Virus record (IMG/VR): IMGVR_UViG_3300021976_000025
Location: 1-48,454 of that record
DNA length: 48,454 bases
Direction: 5' to 3' (one strand)
Source: a virus
Shown here: piece after piece, positions 8,174-15,831 of the stretch
How positions within the stretch are numbered: the first letter of the stretch is position 1
How the letters are laid out: each line of letters opens with the position of its first letter
Notes under the pieces: generated by a model
Database searches by the model: none
What the model saw: only the letters and a program-made list of their open reading frames with translations
What the model was told of the DNA's origin: nothing
Translations under genes and position numbers: made by a program

Positions 8174-9486
8174 AGCGCGTTTGTCTCCAATTCAACTAAA
8201 AGCTTCTTGCATATTTCAGAGTAATGCGGATCGTTCTCGATTCCAGTTGCAGACACTTTAACGGTTTGAGCTGCATGGAATATTGTCCCGGAGCCACAAC
8301 AGGGATCAAGAACCTCATCGTTTGCAAGACACGATAATTTGAGCAAAAGCTCATAGATCGCAACGGGTTTTTGCGCCGCATGGATTTTTTCGCCATCACG
8401 GGAAGAAATCGGGATAACATCTTGGAGCACTTGCGAAAGGCCTCGTGTATCGGATCGTTGGGCGAAGAGCAAGAGTTCTGATCCTCGTCGGATATTCGCT
8501 TTACGCAAGATATATCCAGTCGAACCTTTACTCCAGATGAGCGGAGTACGAAAGACGGTCCATCCATAGGATCGTGCCACTTTACGAAGTTCAAGGAAGA
8601 GTTCGATATCGCAGAACATCCATAAGTGCGCGTCATGAGTAGCAAGCTCCGAACAACGGTGAAAGAGCATTGAAGAGAATGCTAGAGCTGAGTCTATGTC
8701 GTCTTGGTATTTATGCAACTGCTCAGCTGGAGAGTTCCCAGGATGGAACGTATCCGCATCTATTCCGTAAGGTGGATCAATAATGAAACACCGGAATTTC
8801 TTCTTCTGCTTAATGAGCTTAGGAAGATGTTTTTCAGCGGAACCGTCGAGGATGGTGTGCCGAGACTTAACATTGCGCCCAAGCTTCTCGGCAAAGTCAT
8901 CCCGGAGGATTTGCGCAGCAGCGTTAAAAGCCCACCGTTCATTCTTAGCGGACCGGACTGCCGGGTGATCGAGAAACTCGCTCGTGACCATAGCACGGGA
9001 GATTTCGGCTTGAATGGTGCGCGAGTCGCCGCTCGCGGTCCTCGTGACGATCTCCTCGGCGGTTTTCTTATATGTTTGATCTGGATTGCGAGCAAGTCGC
9101 AGTTTATGGATTTCACTCTGCGCACGAACTTTATCCTGCCAAGATATATCTTCACGAATGAGGTTTTCGTCAAGCTCTTTCTCCATGGCATCGAGTACGT
9201 CGGTTGAGGTCACGTCAACAAACGGGATGCAATTCTCGGGGACGAGTTCGTTGTTGTAAGTGAAGGGAATATGGTCGACATGGAGCGCGATCATGGCTTG
9301 GAGTCTCCGCCAACCACCAACGAGAATGTGGCCTTCCCGGAGTATCGGAGCGTGGAATAACCCATGCTGCGCGATGGAGCGTTTCAGTTCGTCTAGGGCT
9401 TCTTGGGTGAAAGTTCTCCGCTGACGGTCTTGAATATCAATCATTATGATATTTATGAACCGTTGCGAGAATGAGGCTTTATTCAT
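8170..9486 (-). CDS. ParB-like domain fused to DNA methyltransferase
   Basis: The 438-residue protein has an N-terminal ParB/sulfiredoxin-like domain (residues ~12-115) with the GGWRRL box at 57-62, a helical middle region, and a C-terminal amino-methyltransferase of the beta order. In that order the catalytic DPPYG motif (~238) comes before the AdoMet-binding DPCCGSGT motif (~395). This predicts N6-adenine or N4-cytosine methylation. ParB-methyltransferase fusions are common as orphan enzymes in phages, usually to protect DNA from host restriction or mark it. No matching restriction enzyme is visible nearby. The start overlaps the upstream stop (ATGA). The target site cannot be read. Confidence 0.88.
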   Translation of the reverse strand: MNKASFSQRFINIIMIDIQDRQRRTFTQEALDELKRSIAQHGLFHAPILREGHILVGGWRRLQAMIALHVDHIPFTYNNELVPENCIPFVDVTSTDVLDAMEKELDENLIREDISWQDKVRAQSEIHKLRLARNPDQTYKKTAEEIVTRTASGDSRTIQAEISRAMVTSEFLDHPAVRSAKNERWAFNAAAQILRDDFAEKLGRNVKSRHTILDGSAEKHLPKLIKQKKKFRCFIIDPPYGIDADTFHPGNSPAEQLHKYQDDIDSALAFSSMLFHRCSELATHDAHLWMFCDIELFLELRKVARSYGWTVFRTPLIWSKGSTGYILRKANIRRGSELLLFAQRSDTRGLSQVLQDVIPISSRDGEKIHAAQKPVAIYELLLKLSCLANDEVLDPCCGSGTIFHAAQTVKVSATGIENDPHYSEICKKLLVELETNAL

Positions 9487-9650
9487 TTAAATAACTCCGA
9501 GATTTCACCGAGTGTTATCACATCCGTTGCGGTCTTGAACTTTTTCTTCTTTTGTTGTGCGTGAAGCGCTTTCAGAAATCTTTTCTGTTTCTCGCGTATG
9601 AGTTTATGATACGAGTTTTTTCCCTTACCAGATACGAAGAAACTTGTCAT
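9483..9650 (-). CDS. Small basic protein, hypothetical
   Basis: The frame is open from a GTG at 9680, but I prefer the ATG at 9650 because GAGG lies nine bases before it. This gives 55 residues, MTSFFVSGKGKNSYHK followed by a Lys/Arg-rich helix (REKQKRFLKALHAQQKKKKF) and a short tail. It is strongly basic, so nucleic-acid binding is possible. Its stop overlaps the start of the methyltransferase gene (ATGA), suggesting coupled translation. No family recognised. Confidence 0.65.
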   Translation of the reverse strand: MTSFFVSGKGKNSYHKLIREKQKRFLKALHAQQKKKKFKTATDVITLGEISELFK

Positions 9651-9784
9651 TATCAGAAACCTCAAAAAACGAAATGACACACGATTTTAAGGCCCGTCAG
9701 CGGCCGTTCTGGTATCCGGGGCAAGACCTACACGGTTTGCCCAAAACCCTCTAAAAACTAGACGAATGGCCCGGCATTTCGATT

Positions 9785-10525
9785 TTACCCAGCGACCCTA
9801 GCTTTTACGCTCTGTCCGTTAGCGTTCCAACTCGCCCATGCGAACCCGCGTGGAGTCTCGCTGCGAATAGTTTTGGTGCGTTCGCTCTTCCCACCGAGCT
9901 TGGCGAATGCGAGACTTCCGGTGTTGCCTTCGGAGTCAACATGCACTCGAGCCATAACAGGACGTGGAGTCGGCATTATAAACCCGTTGCCTGTCCAGAG
10001 ACAGGTGCGCTTGGTGTAAGCGTCTCTGGGAGGTATATACTCTGGATAGTGAGGATGCCGATCACAATCGCCAAGATAACCACCATAATCTCGAGGATCA
10101 AAATAGTAATCAGGAGTCCGCCATAGAGTAGCCAACCGCGATACAGGGTTTTCGATAAACCACGGACAGGAGACAGCATCGCCCACCAATTCGACAGTTC
10201 GGCATAAGTCGATGGCTTCGTCCTGGAAGTTGACATTAAGAAGGAATTTCGACGAGAAATGTTTCGCTCCCAGAACCGCCAGATGAGTGCAAGGAGGAAA
10301 GCCGAATAGAATATAAGGATTAAGCTTGCATATGATATAAAGGAGCTCGGAATTGTCATTGAGATTAGCTTTCAGAAAGATTACTTTTCCACCTGAAGAA
10401 TACTCTTCGACACGTTCGCGATCTTGGGCAAGGTCGAGAGCGTAGCAAGTATGCCCGTGGAAAGCCCAAGGAACACACATGTTCCCGGAATAATCAAACA
10501 TGCTGACGACGCTTCCCACGGGCAT
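9785..10525 (-). CDS. Cytosine-C5-methyltransferase-like protein
   Basis: The frame extends far upstream through the helicase gene, but the likely start is the ATG at 10525, seven bases after the helicase stop with GGAG ten bases upstream, giving 246 residues. It shows FDYSGNMCVPW (motif-I-like), FGFPPCTHLA with the catalytic-type PPC at 77-79, and FIENPVSRL at ~124 in place of the usual ENV of motif VI. These are the marks of phage proteins usually annotated as DNA cytosine methyltransferases. It is shorter than typical C5 enzymes and no clear target-recognition domain is visible, so specificity and even activity are uncertain. It is the second methyltransferase-type gene in this operon. Confidence 0.72.
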   Translation of the reverse strand: MPVGSVVSMFDYSGNMCVPWAFHGHTCYALDLAQDRERVEEYSSGGKVIFLKANLNDNSELLYIICKLNPYILFGFPPCTHLAVLGAKHFSSKFLLNVNFQDEAIDLCRTVELVGDAVSCPWFIENPVSRLATLWRTPDYYFDPRDYGGYLGDCDRHPHYPEYIPPRDAYTKRTCLWTGNGFIMPTPRPVMARVHVDSEGNTGSLAFAKLGGKSERTKTIRSETPRGFAWASWNANGQSVKARVAG

Positions 10526-10532
10526 GAGATAT

Positions 10533-11798
10533 TCACTCCGCGATGTAAATTGACTCAACCGCACGAGTGATGCCGGTATAAAGCCAGCGCTTGCGCTCCT
10601 CACGCTTCCAGACCAGGAACTTGTCGTCATAGACGAGCACGTTGTCCCACTGTGAGCCTTGGGCTTTGTGAACCGTGATAGCGTAGCCGAAGTCGAATTC
10701 GTCGCTATCTGCTCGCTCCCACCATTTGACATTATCCATCGCGTTCTTGTCGTAGTAGAAATCGAAATGAGCGCGAAGAGCACGAACAGTGACGAAAGGG
10801 AAGTTTGGCGGATCAGTCTCGCGCTTGATTTTGATCTCGATCGAGCTTTCAAGCAACTCGCCGACCTCCATCACTTCGCAGATCATGCCGTTGAACAACC
10901 CGCCGCCAGGAACGTTCAAATTGTTTTTCAGGCAGATGAGTTTTTCGCCAACCATCGGATACGGCGAGCTATCGAGACCCTTGAGTTTGCGGACGTTTTG
11001 ATTGAGCATCCGTCGCGTGTCGTTCTTCCCGACGAGGATTTGATCGAACGAGAGCACTTTCTCATCCGTGAGACGACTCTTCGGGACATGACCAGATTTG
11101 CCATGTTCCATGAACGGAAGATAAATTCCGTTGCGAGCCCGTGTCGCGTAATCGATGATCGGGTTCCCGGAAGCTTGCCGATGGATTTCAGTGAGCATAA
11201 TGTCCGGGTCGACACCGGTAAGCGCTCCTTCGCCATCGATAGGAGGAAGCTGGCCCGGATCACCAAGAACAAGCATGGGGACTCGGAAAGTAAGCAAGTC
11301 TTGCAGCATGTCATTCGAGACCATGGAACACTCGTCAAGCACAAGCAGCTGCGCATGAGAGAGTTCTGTTTCGTCGTCTTCACGGAGATGGAAAGATACC
11401 TTGCTGGCTTCACCGAGTTCTTTACGCAAACGTTTCTTTTCGTCGGGGTCGGTTTCTTGCGTGAGGAGTTTCTGAAGCTTCTCGCATACATCTTTGTTCG
11501 GCTCCATCGGTTTATAGATCATGGAGTGAATGGTGCGACCGGGAAGGCCCGCTTTCCGCATTACCATCGCGGCTTTGCCAGTATACGCGCCGAAGAGAAC
11601 ATCGGTGCCGAAGTTCAACCCCAACTCCGCGAGTAGAGCGCGAATAGTCGTGGTTTTGCCAGTTCCTGCGTAACCGAAGAGCCGAAAGATCGGCCGCAGA
11701 GGATCGACTTCGCCATTGTTAAACCAGGCTTCGACTTGTTTCTTCGCAGCAAGTTGTGATCCGCTCAGATCGAATTGAATAGATTGGTCAAGTGCCAT
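10533..11798 (-). CDS. Superfamily 1 DNA helicase, Dda/RecD-like
   Basis: The 421-residue protein has the SF1B helicase motifs in order: Walker A GYAGTGKTT (42-50), motif Ia AYTGKAA (71-77), motif II LVLDECSMV (152-160), motif III GDPGQLPP (179-186), then AITVHKAQGSQW and LYTGITRA near the C terminus. The size and motif order match Dda of T4 and RecD2-type 5'-3' helicases. It would unwind DNA at replication or recombination intermediates. It lies between the methyltransferase-like gene and a small membrane-protein gene. Confidence in the family is high; the exact role is inferred. Confidence 0.92.
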   Translation of the reverse strand: MALDQSIQFDLSGSQLAAKKQVEAWFNNGEVDPLRPIFRLFGYAGTGKTTTIRALLAELGLNFGTDVLFGAYTGKAAMVMRKAGLPGRTIHSMIYKPMEPNKDVCEKLQKLLTQETDPDEKKRLRKELGEASKVSFHLREDDETELSHAQLLVLDECSMVSNDMLQDLLTFRVPMLVLGDPGQLPPIDGEGALTGVDPDIMLTEIHRQASGNPIIDYATRARNGIYLPFMEHGKSGHVPKSRLTDEKVLSFDQILVGKNDTRRMLNQNVRKLKGLDSSPYPMVGEKLICLKNNLNVPGGGLFNGMICEVMEVGELLESSIEIKIKRETDPPNFPFVTVRALRAHFDFYYDKNAMDNVKWWERADSDEFDFGYAITVHKAQGSQWDNVLVYDDKFLVWKREERKRWLYTGITRAVESIYIAE

Positions 11799-11850
11799 GA
11801 GTGTGAACCTTATTTTTGAGTTGATGAGTTGTTTATGTCACATGTAGTTT

Positions 11851-11946
11851 CTAGCAGATATGCACGCTAGCTATGAGATAAAGAATAGTGAAACCGGAAC
11901 CGATTATGATTCCGTATAATAACATTCCCCATTCGCCGCGTGTCAT
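11851..11946 (-). CDS. 31-residue single-pass membrane protein
   Basis: This frame begins MTRGEWG and continues as one hydrophobic helix (MLLYGIIIGSGFTILYLIA) ending in VHIC. GAAGG lies eight bases before its ATG, overlapping the stop region of the upstream gene. It fills the otherwise empty 160-base space before the helicase gene. The ribosome site, the membrane helix and the fit in the operon support it as real. Its job is unknown; small phage membrane proteins often act on the host envelope or exclude other phages. Confidence 0.6.
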   Translation of the reverse strand: MTRGEWGMLLYGIIIGSGFTILYLIASVHIC

Positions 11947-11959
11947 TATAGCGCCCTTC

Positions 11960-12403
11960 TCAGAAGGGAATTTCGTCATCGAGCTTTTGTTTGTTTTTAT
12001 ATTCAGCGATAAGCTCTTCCGTGGTCAGTCCGCGCTCAGTGGCTTTATCGCGATTCGAAAGCTCGTTGGCTTCTTCTTGAGAAAGCTCGTCGCCGATGAC
12101 AGTAGTGGGAGTATTGCCGCTAAGCGGCGCGTGTGGAGGCGTCTCGATATGATGCTCGATCATCGGCATTCCAAGATGCTTGCCGAGTTGGCCATCAAGA
12201 AACTGATGCCATTTGTCGTAAGCTTCGCGAACGAGAGGAAGAAATTCTTCATTCGAAAGGCTGATAGAGAACTTCACGCCGTCTTCGGCTTTTTCGATAT
12301 CGAGATAGTATCTTGCAGTAGTATAGACACGAAGACTGACTTTAGCGTTATGAAGCTCATCGAGCATTTCACTTGCTGATAATCCGTAAGAGTTCTTGGG
12401 CAT
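11960..12403 (-). CDS. Hypothetical protein ending in an SSB-type acidic tail (DDEIPF)
   Basis: The start ATG at 12403 is chosen because AGGAG lies seven bases upstream; the longer frame has no such site. The 147-residue protein has a compact N-terminal half (residues ~5-85, mixed strands and helices), a Pro/His-rich linker, a Glu-rich helix, and ends KLDDEIPF. This matches the acidic C-terminal tip of bacterial SSB (DDDIPF), the docking peptide for replication and repair partners such as helicases, exonucleases and polymerase subunits. The body does not look clearly like an OB fold. It lies two genes downstream of an SSB-like gene that lacks such a tail. It could recruit host or phage partners to ssDNA; that is inference. 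Confidence 0.7.
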   Translation of the reverse strand: MPKNSYGLSASEMLDELHNAKVSLRVYTTARYYLDIEKAEDGVKFSISLSNEEFLPLVREAYDKWHQFLDGQLGKHLGMPMIEHHIETPPHAPLSGNTPTTVIGDELSQEEANELSNRDKATERGLTTEELIAEYKNKQKLDDEIPF

Positions 12404-12438
12404 ATAAATCTCCTGTTGAATTGAGAGTTGGAAAGTGG

Positions 12439-12669
12439 TTAGTATTGCAGCCCGATTTCGTTCGCCATCCATTCAGCGATAGATAATTCAAACTCATCCC
12501 CTCGATCAAGTTGACCGACTGCGGTGTCACAGCTGAATGAGAGAGTGCTACGAGGAACCCATTCAATGTCTTCGCCAGAGTTGAATTCGATCCGGATTGC
12601 TTTGTCAGTGCGAGCTTTTAGCACTGCCGGAGCTTTGACGTAAGTTTCTTTATGATACTTAGCAACCAT
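12439..12669 (-). CDS. Small hypothetical protein
   Basis: The start at 12669 is set by GGAGG eight bases upstream, giving 76 residues (MVAKYHKETYVKAP...). The middle reads AIRIEF then EDIEWVPRSTLSF, a strand pattern with a WVPRS motif often seen in small phage proteins of unknown function. The C terminus is acidic with a short helix. It sits between the SSB-like gene and the acidic-tail protein, after a strong stem-loop, and probably belongs to the replication set. No function assigned. Confidence 0.65.
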   Translation of the reverse strand: MVAKYHKETYVKAPAVLKARTDKAIRIEFNSGEDIEWVPRSTLSFSCDTAVGQLDRGDEFELSIAEWMANEIGLQY

Positions 12670-12691
12670 TGAATGTTCCTCCAAAATAAGT

Positions 12692-12730
12692 GGCCGGAGA
12701 GAGCTGAGGGGTGATCGACTCTCTCCGGCC
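12692..12730. terminator. Perfect 12-bp stem-loop between ssb-like gene and next gene
   Basis: GGCCGGAGAGAG at 12692-12703 is matched exactly by CTCTCTCCGGCC at 12719-12730 with a 15-base loop. Read in the direction of transcription (leftward) it is followed by an ACTTATTTTG stretch, a weak U-rich tail. It could be a leaky terminator that lowers transcription past the SSB-like gene, or a stabilising mRNA 3' structure. Confidence 0.65.
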
Positions 12731-12742
12731 TTCAATCGCGTG

Positions 12743-12791
12743 GTTAACTACAAGTCCGGCGAGTTAACCGGGTCGGGGGAACGGAGTTAAC
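12743..12791. repeat. Three GTTAAC palindromes at 20-23 bp spacing
   Basis: GTTAAC occurs at 12743-12748, 12763-12768 and 12786-12791, the last overlapping the stop codon of the SSB-like gene, with a related TTAACC just beyond. GTGGTTAA near the first and TTAACCAC at the far side also form an inverted repeat. The regular spacing of about two helical turns suggests a protein-binding array, but this could be chance. Confidence 0.4.
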
Positions 12792-13233
12792 CCGCCTTAA
12801 CCACACGATCGATCTGAGCGAACGGCCCTTCGCCGGTCGTCTTGTTGTAGCGATGCGAGACCTTGAGTAGCACAGGCCCGCCGCCGCGAAGCATGTTGAA
12901 GTTCCACGGCTTCTTCGGGTCGTTCTGACCGACAGCTTCCCGAGTACGACCGAGCCGGACGTTCTTGTTGGGGCCGAAGGAGAGCGAACCGTCCTTCTCG
13001 ACGTCCAAAAAGATACGGTCTTGCACGGTCGGCTTGTCGAGACCGAGAGTCTTCTTCAGGTTCTCGTCCAGAAGCGCATACACGACCACGAGGATAGGCG
13101 TATCTTCATACGCATCCGTGTCGAGATCGTCGATGAAGCCCTGGTATTCGCCGATTGGAACCGGTGTATACTTGACTTCATTCGCACCTTTGAGTTCCTG
13201 ATTCAGGAAGGTGTCTTTATCGAATACACTCAC
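12787..13233 (-). CDS. Putative single-stranded DNA-binding protein
   Basis: The 148-residue protein begins MSVFDKDTFLNQELKGANEV, then YTPVPIGEYQGFIDDL, followed by alternating strands (ILVVVYALLD, DRIFLDV) and a C-terminal GGGPVLLKVSHRYNKTTGEGPFAQIDRV segment. This resembles phage proteins annotated as ssDNA-binding or DUF669-like, and it sits beside the Sak4-like ATPase, as such proteins often do. It ends in VVKAG and lacks an acidic SSB tail. GGAG lies upstream of the ATG. The OB fold is inferred from pattern only. Confidence 0.6.
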   Translation of the reverse strand: MSVFDKDTFLNQELKGANEVKYTPVPIGEYQGFIDDLDTDAYEDTPILVVVYALLDENLKKTLGLDKPTVQDRIFLDVEKDGSLSFGPNKNVRLGRTREAVGQNDPKKPWNFNMLRGGGPVLLKVSHRYNKTTGEGPFAQIDRVVKAG

Positions 13234-13291
13234 TTGAGTTCTCCATTTGTTTGAATACGTTTGACTGGATAGTGATTGGAATTTGGCTGAA

Positions 13292-14230
13292 TTATACTGT
13301 CTGTTTCTTTAGCAACTCCTCCACGTTGATTCCTGCTTTCTCACAGCGGCGCTTCCAGGCGTCGACCATTTGGCCGAAATCCGGTCGCAAACCATCTGCG
13401 ATTGGGAGCGCCCGGTTCTTCAGGTCAACGTTAGTTTGTGCAGTTGACCATGTGAACTTGTTCCCGTCCTTCATAGCGAGAACGACGTCCGAGAACGAGC
13501 GGGGAAGCTTAGGCGCAAGTTTCGATCCCAGAGCCCCGACCATTTGCTGCGGGACTCCGGTTAGTAAGTTAGGTTCCTTGTCGAGATGAGCCGTGACGAC
13601 AAGGAAGCATTTCAGGTTCGAGCAGAGAGTGAGAATGAGTTTCTCCTCCATCGACATCGCCACACCGTACTCGCCTTGGTGAGCGGTAGGTTTGCCGCCG
13701 ATCATGAGATCGAGCGCCATAACGTTGACGCCAGTGAGAGAGTCGATAGCTAAACACCGCATTTGATCAGGCGTCCACTCGTCCGTCGCGCCAAAAGATT
13801 TGTGACAATGCTCGCAAGTGAAGTTCGCGAGAGTGTCAAGCACGTCGAGATATTGGCGATACAAATGTTTGTTCGGCGCCATCTTGATTTCGGTGACGTC
13901 CTTGTAGCTCATCATACCGACTTTCGTCGCGGCGTCTTTAAGCGCTTCCCAGGAAGGCGAACCAGCAGGAATGTATCGGTAGTGGAGTCGATCCATCGGA
14001 AGGTTATTCTCTTCCATAGCGTCGAGGAGGGATTCCTCAAAGCCAGGATCAGTGCCGATGACGAACAACTCCCCGCCGGCTTTGATGAAAGTGATCAGCG
14101 AGGTGGTTTTGCCGGAGCCAGGAGGACCGAGGAGCAAAGTCTTCGATCCTTTAGGAATGACGGCTTGAGCAGGTTCGTCATTGGCTGCCGCGCCGATTGT
14201 GTCCGCAGACTCGATTGGATAGCCGGTCAT
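13292..14230 (-). CDS. RecA-like ATPase (AAA_24 / Sak4-like)
   Basis: This 312-residue protein has a Walker A loop GPPGSGKTT at 35-43 and a Walker B strand LAIDSLTG at 160-167, the compact RecA core typical of phage Sak4/AAA_24 proteins. A CEHCHKSF zinc-knuckle-like pair is inserted at 139-145. Sak4 proteins promote strand annealing and recombination with an SSB partner. That fits its neighbours: an SSB-like gene downstream and a Cas4-like nuclease upstream. The ATG is coupled to the upstream stop (ATGA). Phages use such modules for recombination-dependent replication. Confidence 0.82.
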   Translation of the reverse strand: MTGYPIESADTIGAAANDEPAQAVIPKGSKTLLLGPPGSGKTTSLITFIKAGGELFVIGTDPGFEESLLDAMEENNLPMDRLHYRYIPAGSPSWEALKDAATKVGMMSYKDVTEIKMAPNKHLYRQYLDVLDTLANFTCEHCHKSFGATDEWTPDQMRCLAIDSLTGVNVMALDLMIGGKPTAHQGEYGVAMSMEEKLILTLCSNLKCFLVVTAHLDKEPNLLTGVPQQMVGALGSKLAPKLPRSFSDVVLAMKDGNKFTWSTAQTNVDLKNRALPIADGLRPDFGQMVDAWKRRCEKAGINVEELLKKQTV

Positions 14231-14499
14231 GGGTGAGAGACTTCCAGTTCTTCCAATCGCTCAACAAGACCGCCCCAAGTCCAAGGGAGCTTGCCGGCAA
14301 CGATCTCGATTGGGATAAAAGTGCGTTTCATCTGCTCGGAAGAACCTACAAGCCCCACAAGATCGGCGTATTGTTCTCCAAGCCCAAGCGTTTCCGCGAA
14401 CTGAGCACAAGCACAGACATACCGATCCATGTAGTCGTATGCTTCCTCCGGAGGTTTTGAGCGTGCGAAGTCCAGAAACTGGCCAGTGATGGTTTTCAT
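14227..14499 (-). CDS. Hypothetical protein in recombination cluster
   Basis: A 90-residue, mostly helical protein (MKTITGQFLDFARSKPPEEA...) with a VCACAQF segment and no recognised family. AAGGAG lies eight bases before the ATG. It stands between the Cas4-like nuclease and the Sak4-like ATPase, with its stop overlapping the ATPase start, so it is probably co-translated with it. Confidence 0.65.
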   Translation of the reverse strand: MKTITGQFLDFARSKPPEEAYDYMDRYVCACAQFAETLGLGEQYADLVGLVGSSEQMKRTFIPIEIVAGKLPWTWGGLVERLEELEVSHP

Positions 14500-14534
14500 T
14501 TCACTTTCTCCTTCTAGTTAAACCTTGAGTGAGT

Positions 14535-15470
14535 TCAATCAGTGCCATGCACAATACCCTTGTGCAGCGGGTTCCACTCGAACCGAGCGAAAGTGTCAAA
14601 CCAATTCTCGGGATGCTCGCTAGTGCATAAGTCCATCATTTCGCATCCACCGTACGAGCCGCAGATATCCCCGTAGTTCATCGGGAACTCTTTCAGCTTC
14701 CAGCACGTGACGAGGAACTGGACCTTCTGGAGCATTTCCATATACCAGCGATCGACTTGCCATTGAGGATAAGAGAAGATCGCTTCTAGGTGCTTGATTG
14801 CGCGTTGTTGGATGGCGATCCCTCGCACCACGCAAAGATTCACCGGCATTTCGTATTGCTGAGCCGCCCAGGTGTAGCCGAGAAACTGTCCACGCATAGC
14901 GAACACTCGCGACCAGTCGGCGTTAAAGCTATAGGTCGTTTTCTCGTCGACGATCGCTAGCAGATTGGATTGCTGAGTGAGTTGGCCTACCATATCGCAT
15001 CTTCCAGCATAGATAAGGGGCTCGCCGGTATCGGGATGCATAATAGGCAGAGGGATGGAGAAAGTGAACTCGACTGCTGGAGAACCGTCAGCTTTGCGGA
15101 AGGGTTGGATATGGTCAGTCTCGGGATTGTAAGTCTGGAAGTAGTCGAACACAGCTGCGAGTACGTTGCAGAAATCCTTGTAGCTGCCAGACGGCGCATC
15201 GTATTCGCCCCAATATTTGATGAATTCTCGCATACCTTCGAGCAAGGCGCGATCAAGCCCGGCGTCGTCGCGATAAAACTTCTCGCGGACTGTTTGCATA
15301 GCTTGGGCGAATGCGCCTCCGGCGTGGAGGTGAATTGATTTCTGACTTGGAGCTAAATGAAAGCAGTGTTTATAAAAGAACTTTGTCGGGCAGGCAGTTG
15401 TCAGCAAAATACTCGAGTCGAGCACTGAAGGAAACTTCGCCTCGGCGAGGACTTTATCAGAGAACTTCAT
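14535..15470 (-). CDS. Cas4/RecB-like PD-(D/E)XK exonuclease with iron-sulfur cysteines
   Basis: The 311-residue protein carries the RecB-type nuclease core: HAGGAF at 49-54, YAGRCDMVG with Asp159, VDEKTT with Glu176-Lys177, then QFLGYTWAAQQ at ~195-205. Cysteines at residue 27 and in a C-terminal cluster DICGSYGGCEMMDLC (~265-280) match the iron-sulfur ligands of Cas4/AddB-type enzymes. Expected activity is 5'-end resection of DNA to load the SSB/Sak4 recombination proteins encoded just downstream. No cas1/cas2 or repeat array is present, so this is a phage recombination nuclease and not an adaptation gene. Confidence 0.85.
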   Translation of the reverse strand: MKFSDKVLAEAKFPSVLDSSILLTTACPTKFFYKHCFHLAPSQKSIHLHAGGAFAQAMQTVREKFYRDDAGLDRALLEGMREFIKYWGEYDAPSGSYKDFCNVLAAVFDYFQTYNPETDHIQPFRKADGSPAVEFTFSIPLPIMHPDTGEPLIYAGRCDMVGQLTQQSNLLAIVDEKTTYSFNADWSRVFAMRGQFLGYTWAAQQYEMPVNLCVVRGIAIQQRAIKHLEAIFSYPQWQVDRWYMEMLQKVQFLVTCWKLKEFPMNYGDICGSYGGCEMMDLCTSEHPENWFDTFARFEWNPLHKGIVHGTD

Positions 15471-15483
15471 TATAATAACCTCT

Positions 15484-15606
15484 TCAAGGAAATTCGTGAT
15501 GAATTGTCGTCCACGGGTCGCCGGGAGGATGAGTGGTAATGTCGCAGCCGATGACGAGAGCGAGGATGAAACCGCAAGCTATGAGCACTTCTACCCAGGC
15601 TCGCAT
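15484..15606 (-). CDS. 40-residue membrane protein, possible lipoprotein
   Basis: The frame reads MRAWVEVLIACGFILALVIGC followed by DITTHPPGDPWTTIHHEFP. The first 21 residues form a membrane helix ending in LVIGC, which resembles a lipoprotein cleavage box, and the tail is polar with Pro and His. It starts five bases after the upstream stop and fills a 140-base gap otherwise empty of genes. The ribosome site is weak. A role at the host membrane is likely; nothing more can be said. Confidence 0.5.
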   Translation of the reverse strand: MRAWVEVLIACGFILALVIGCDITTHPPGDPWTTIHHEFP

Positions 15607-15611
15607 AGCGG

Positions 15612-15830
15612 TTAGAACCCCAAATCGCTCAAGGACTTCCCCGCATCGATGTTTTTCTCGGCAGCGGAGCCTTTGCCGCCTGCTCGCATAGTGCGGACAG
15701 TAGCGAGCAACGAAATCCCTTCCTTCAATTCACTGTCGGAAAGATCAGTCCCGCTCAACTGCTTGGTGCGAAGCTCATTAATCCGCGCGATGCAGTCGTT
15801 GATATCGAGTTGAGTTGCAGCGGCAACCAT
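15612..15830 (-). CDS. Hypothetical protein
   Basis: A 72-residue protein with AGGAG seven bases before ATG. Residues 8-50 form a predicted helical hairpin (DINDCIARINELRTKQL, then ELKEGISLLATVRTMRAG), and the tail KNIDAGKSLSDLGF is polar. This pattern recurs in small phage proteins near recombination genes, but I do not recognise a named family. Confidence 0.65.
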   Translation of the reverse strand: MVAAATQLDINDCIARINELRTKQLSGTDLSDSELKEGISLLATVRTMRAGGKGSAAEKNIDAGKSLSDLGF

Positions 15831-15831
15831 G

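Noticed and set aside
9785-10852. 355-residue version of the cytosine-methyltransferase-like gene
   Set aside because: Its first 109 residues lie inside the helicase gene in another frame and are Ser/Arg/Thr-rich without motifs; the ATG at 10525 is preferred.
10659-11636. Long plus-strand open frame (325 codons)
   Set aside because: Runs antisense to the SF1 helicase, whose motifs are unmistakable; the composition looks like a reversed coding strand and there is no ribosome site.
13292-13320. TATAAT on the minus strand as a promoter for the SSB-like gene
   Set aside because: The box overlaps the stop of the ATPase gene and no acceptable -35 hexamer lies 16-18 bases upstream.
14535-15470. 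CRISPR adaptation gene (cas4)
   Set aside because: Cas4-like fold, but no cas1, cas2 or repeat-spacer array anywhere in the window; recombination neighbours explain it better.
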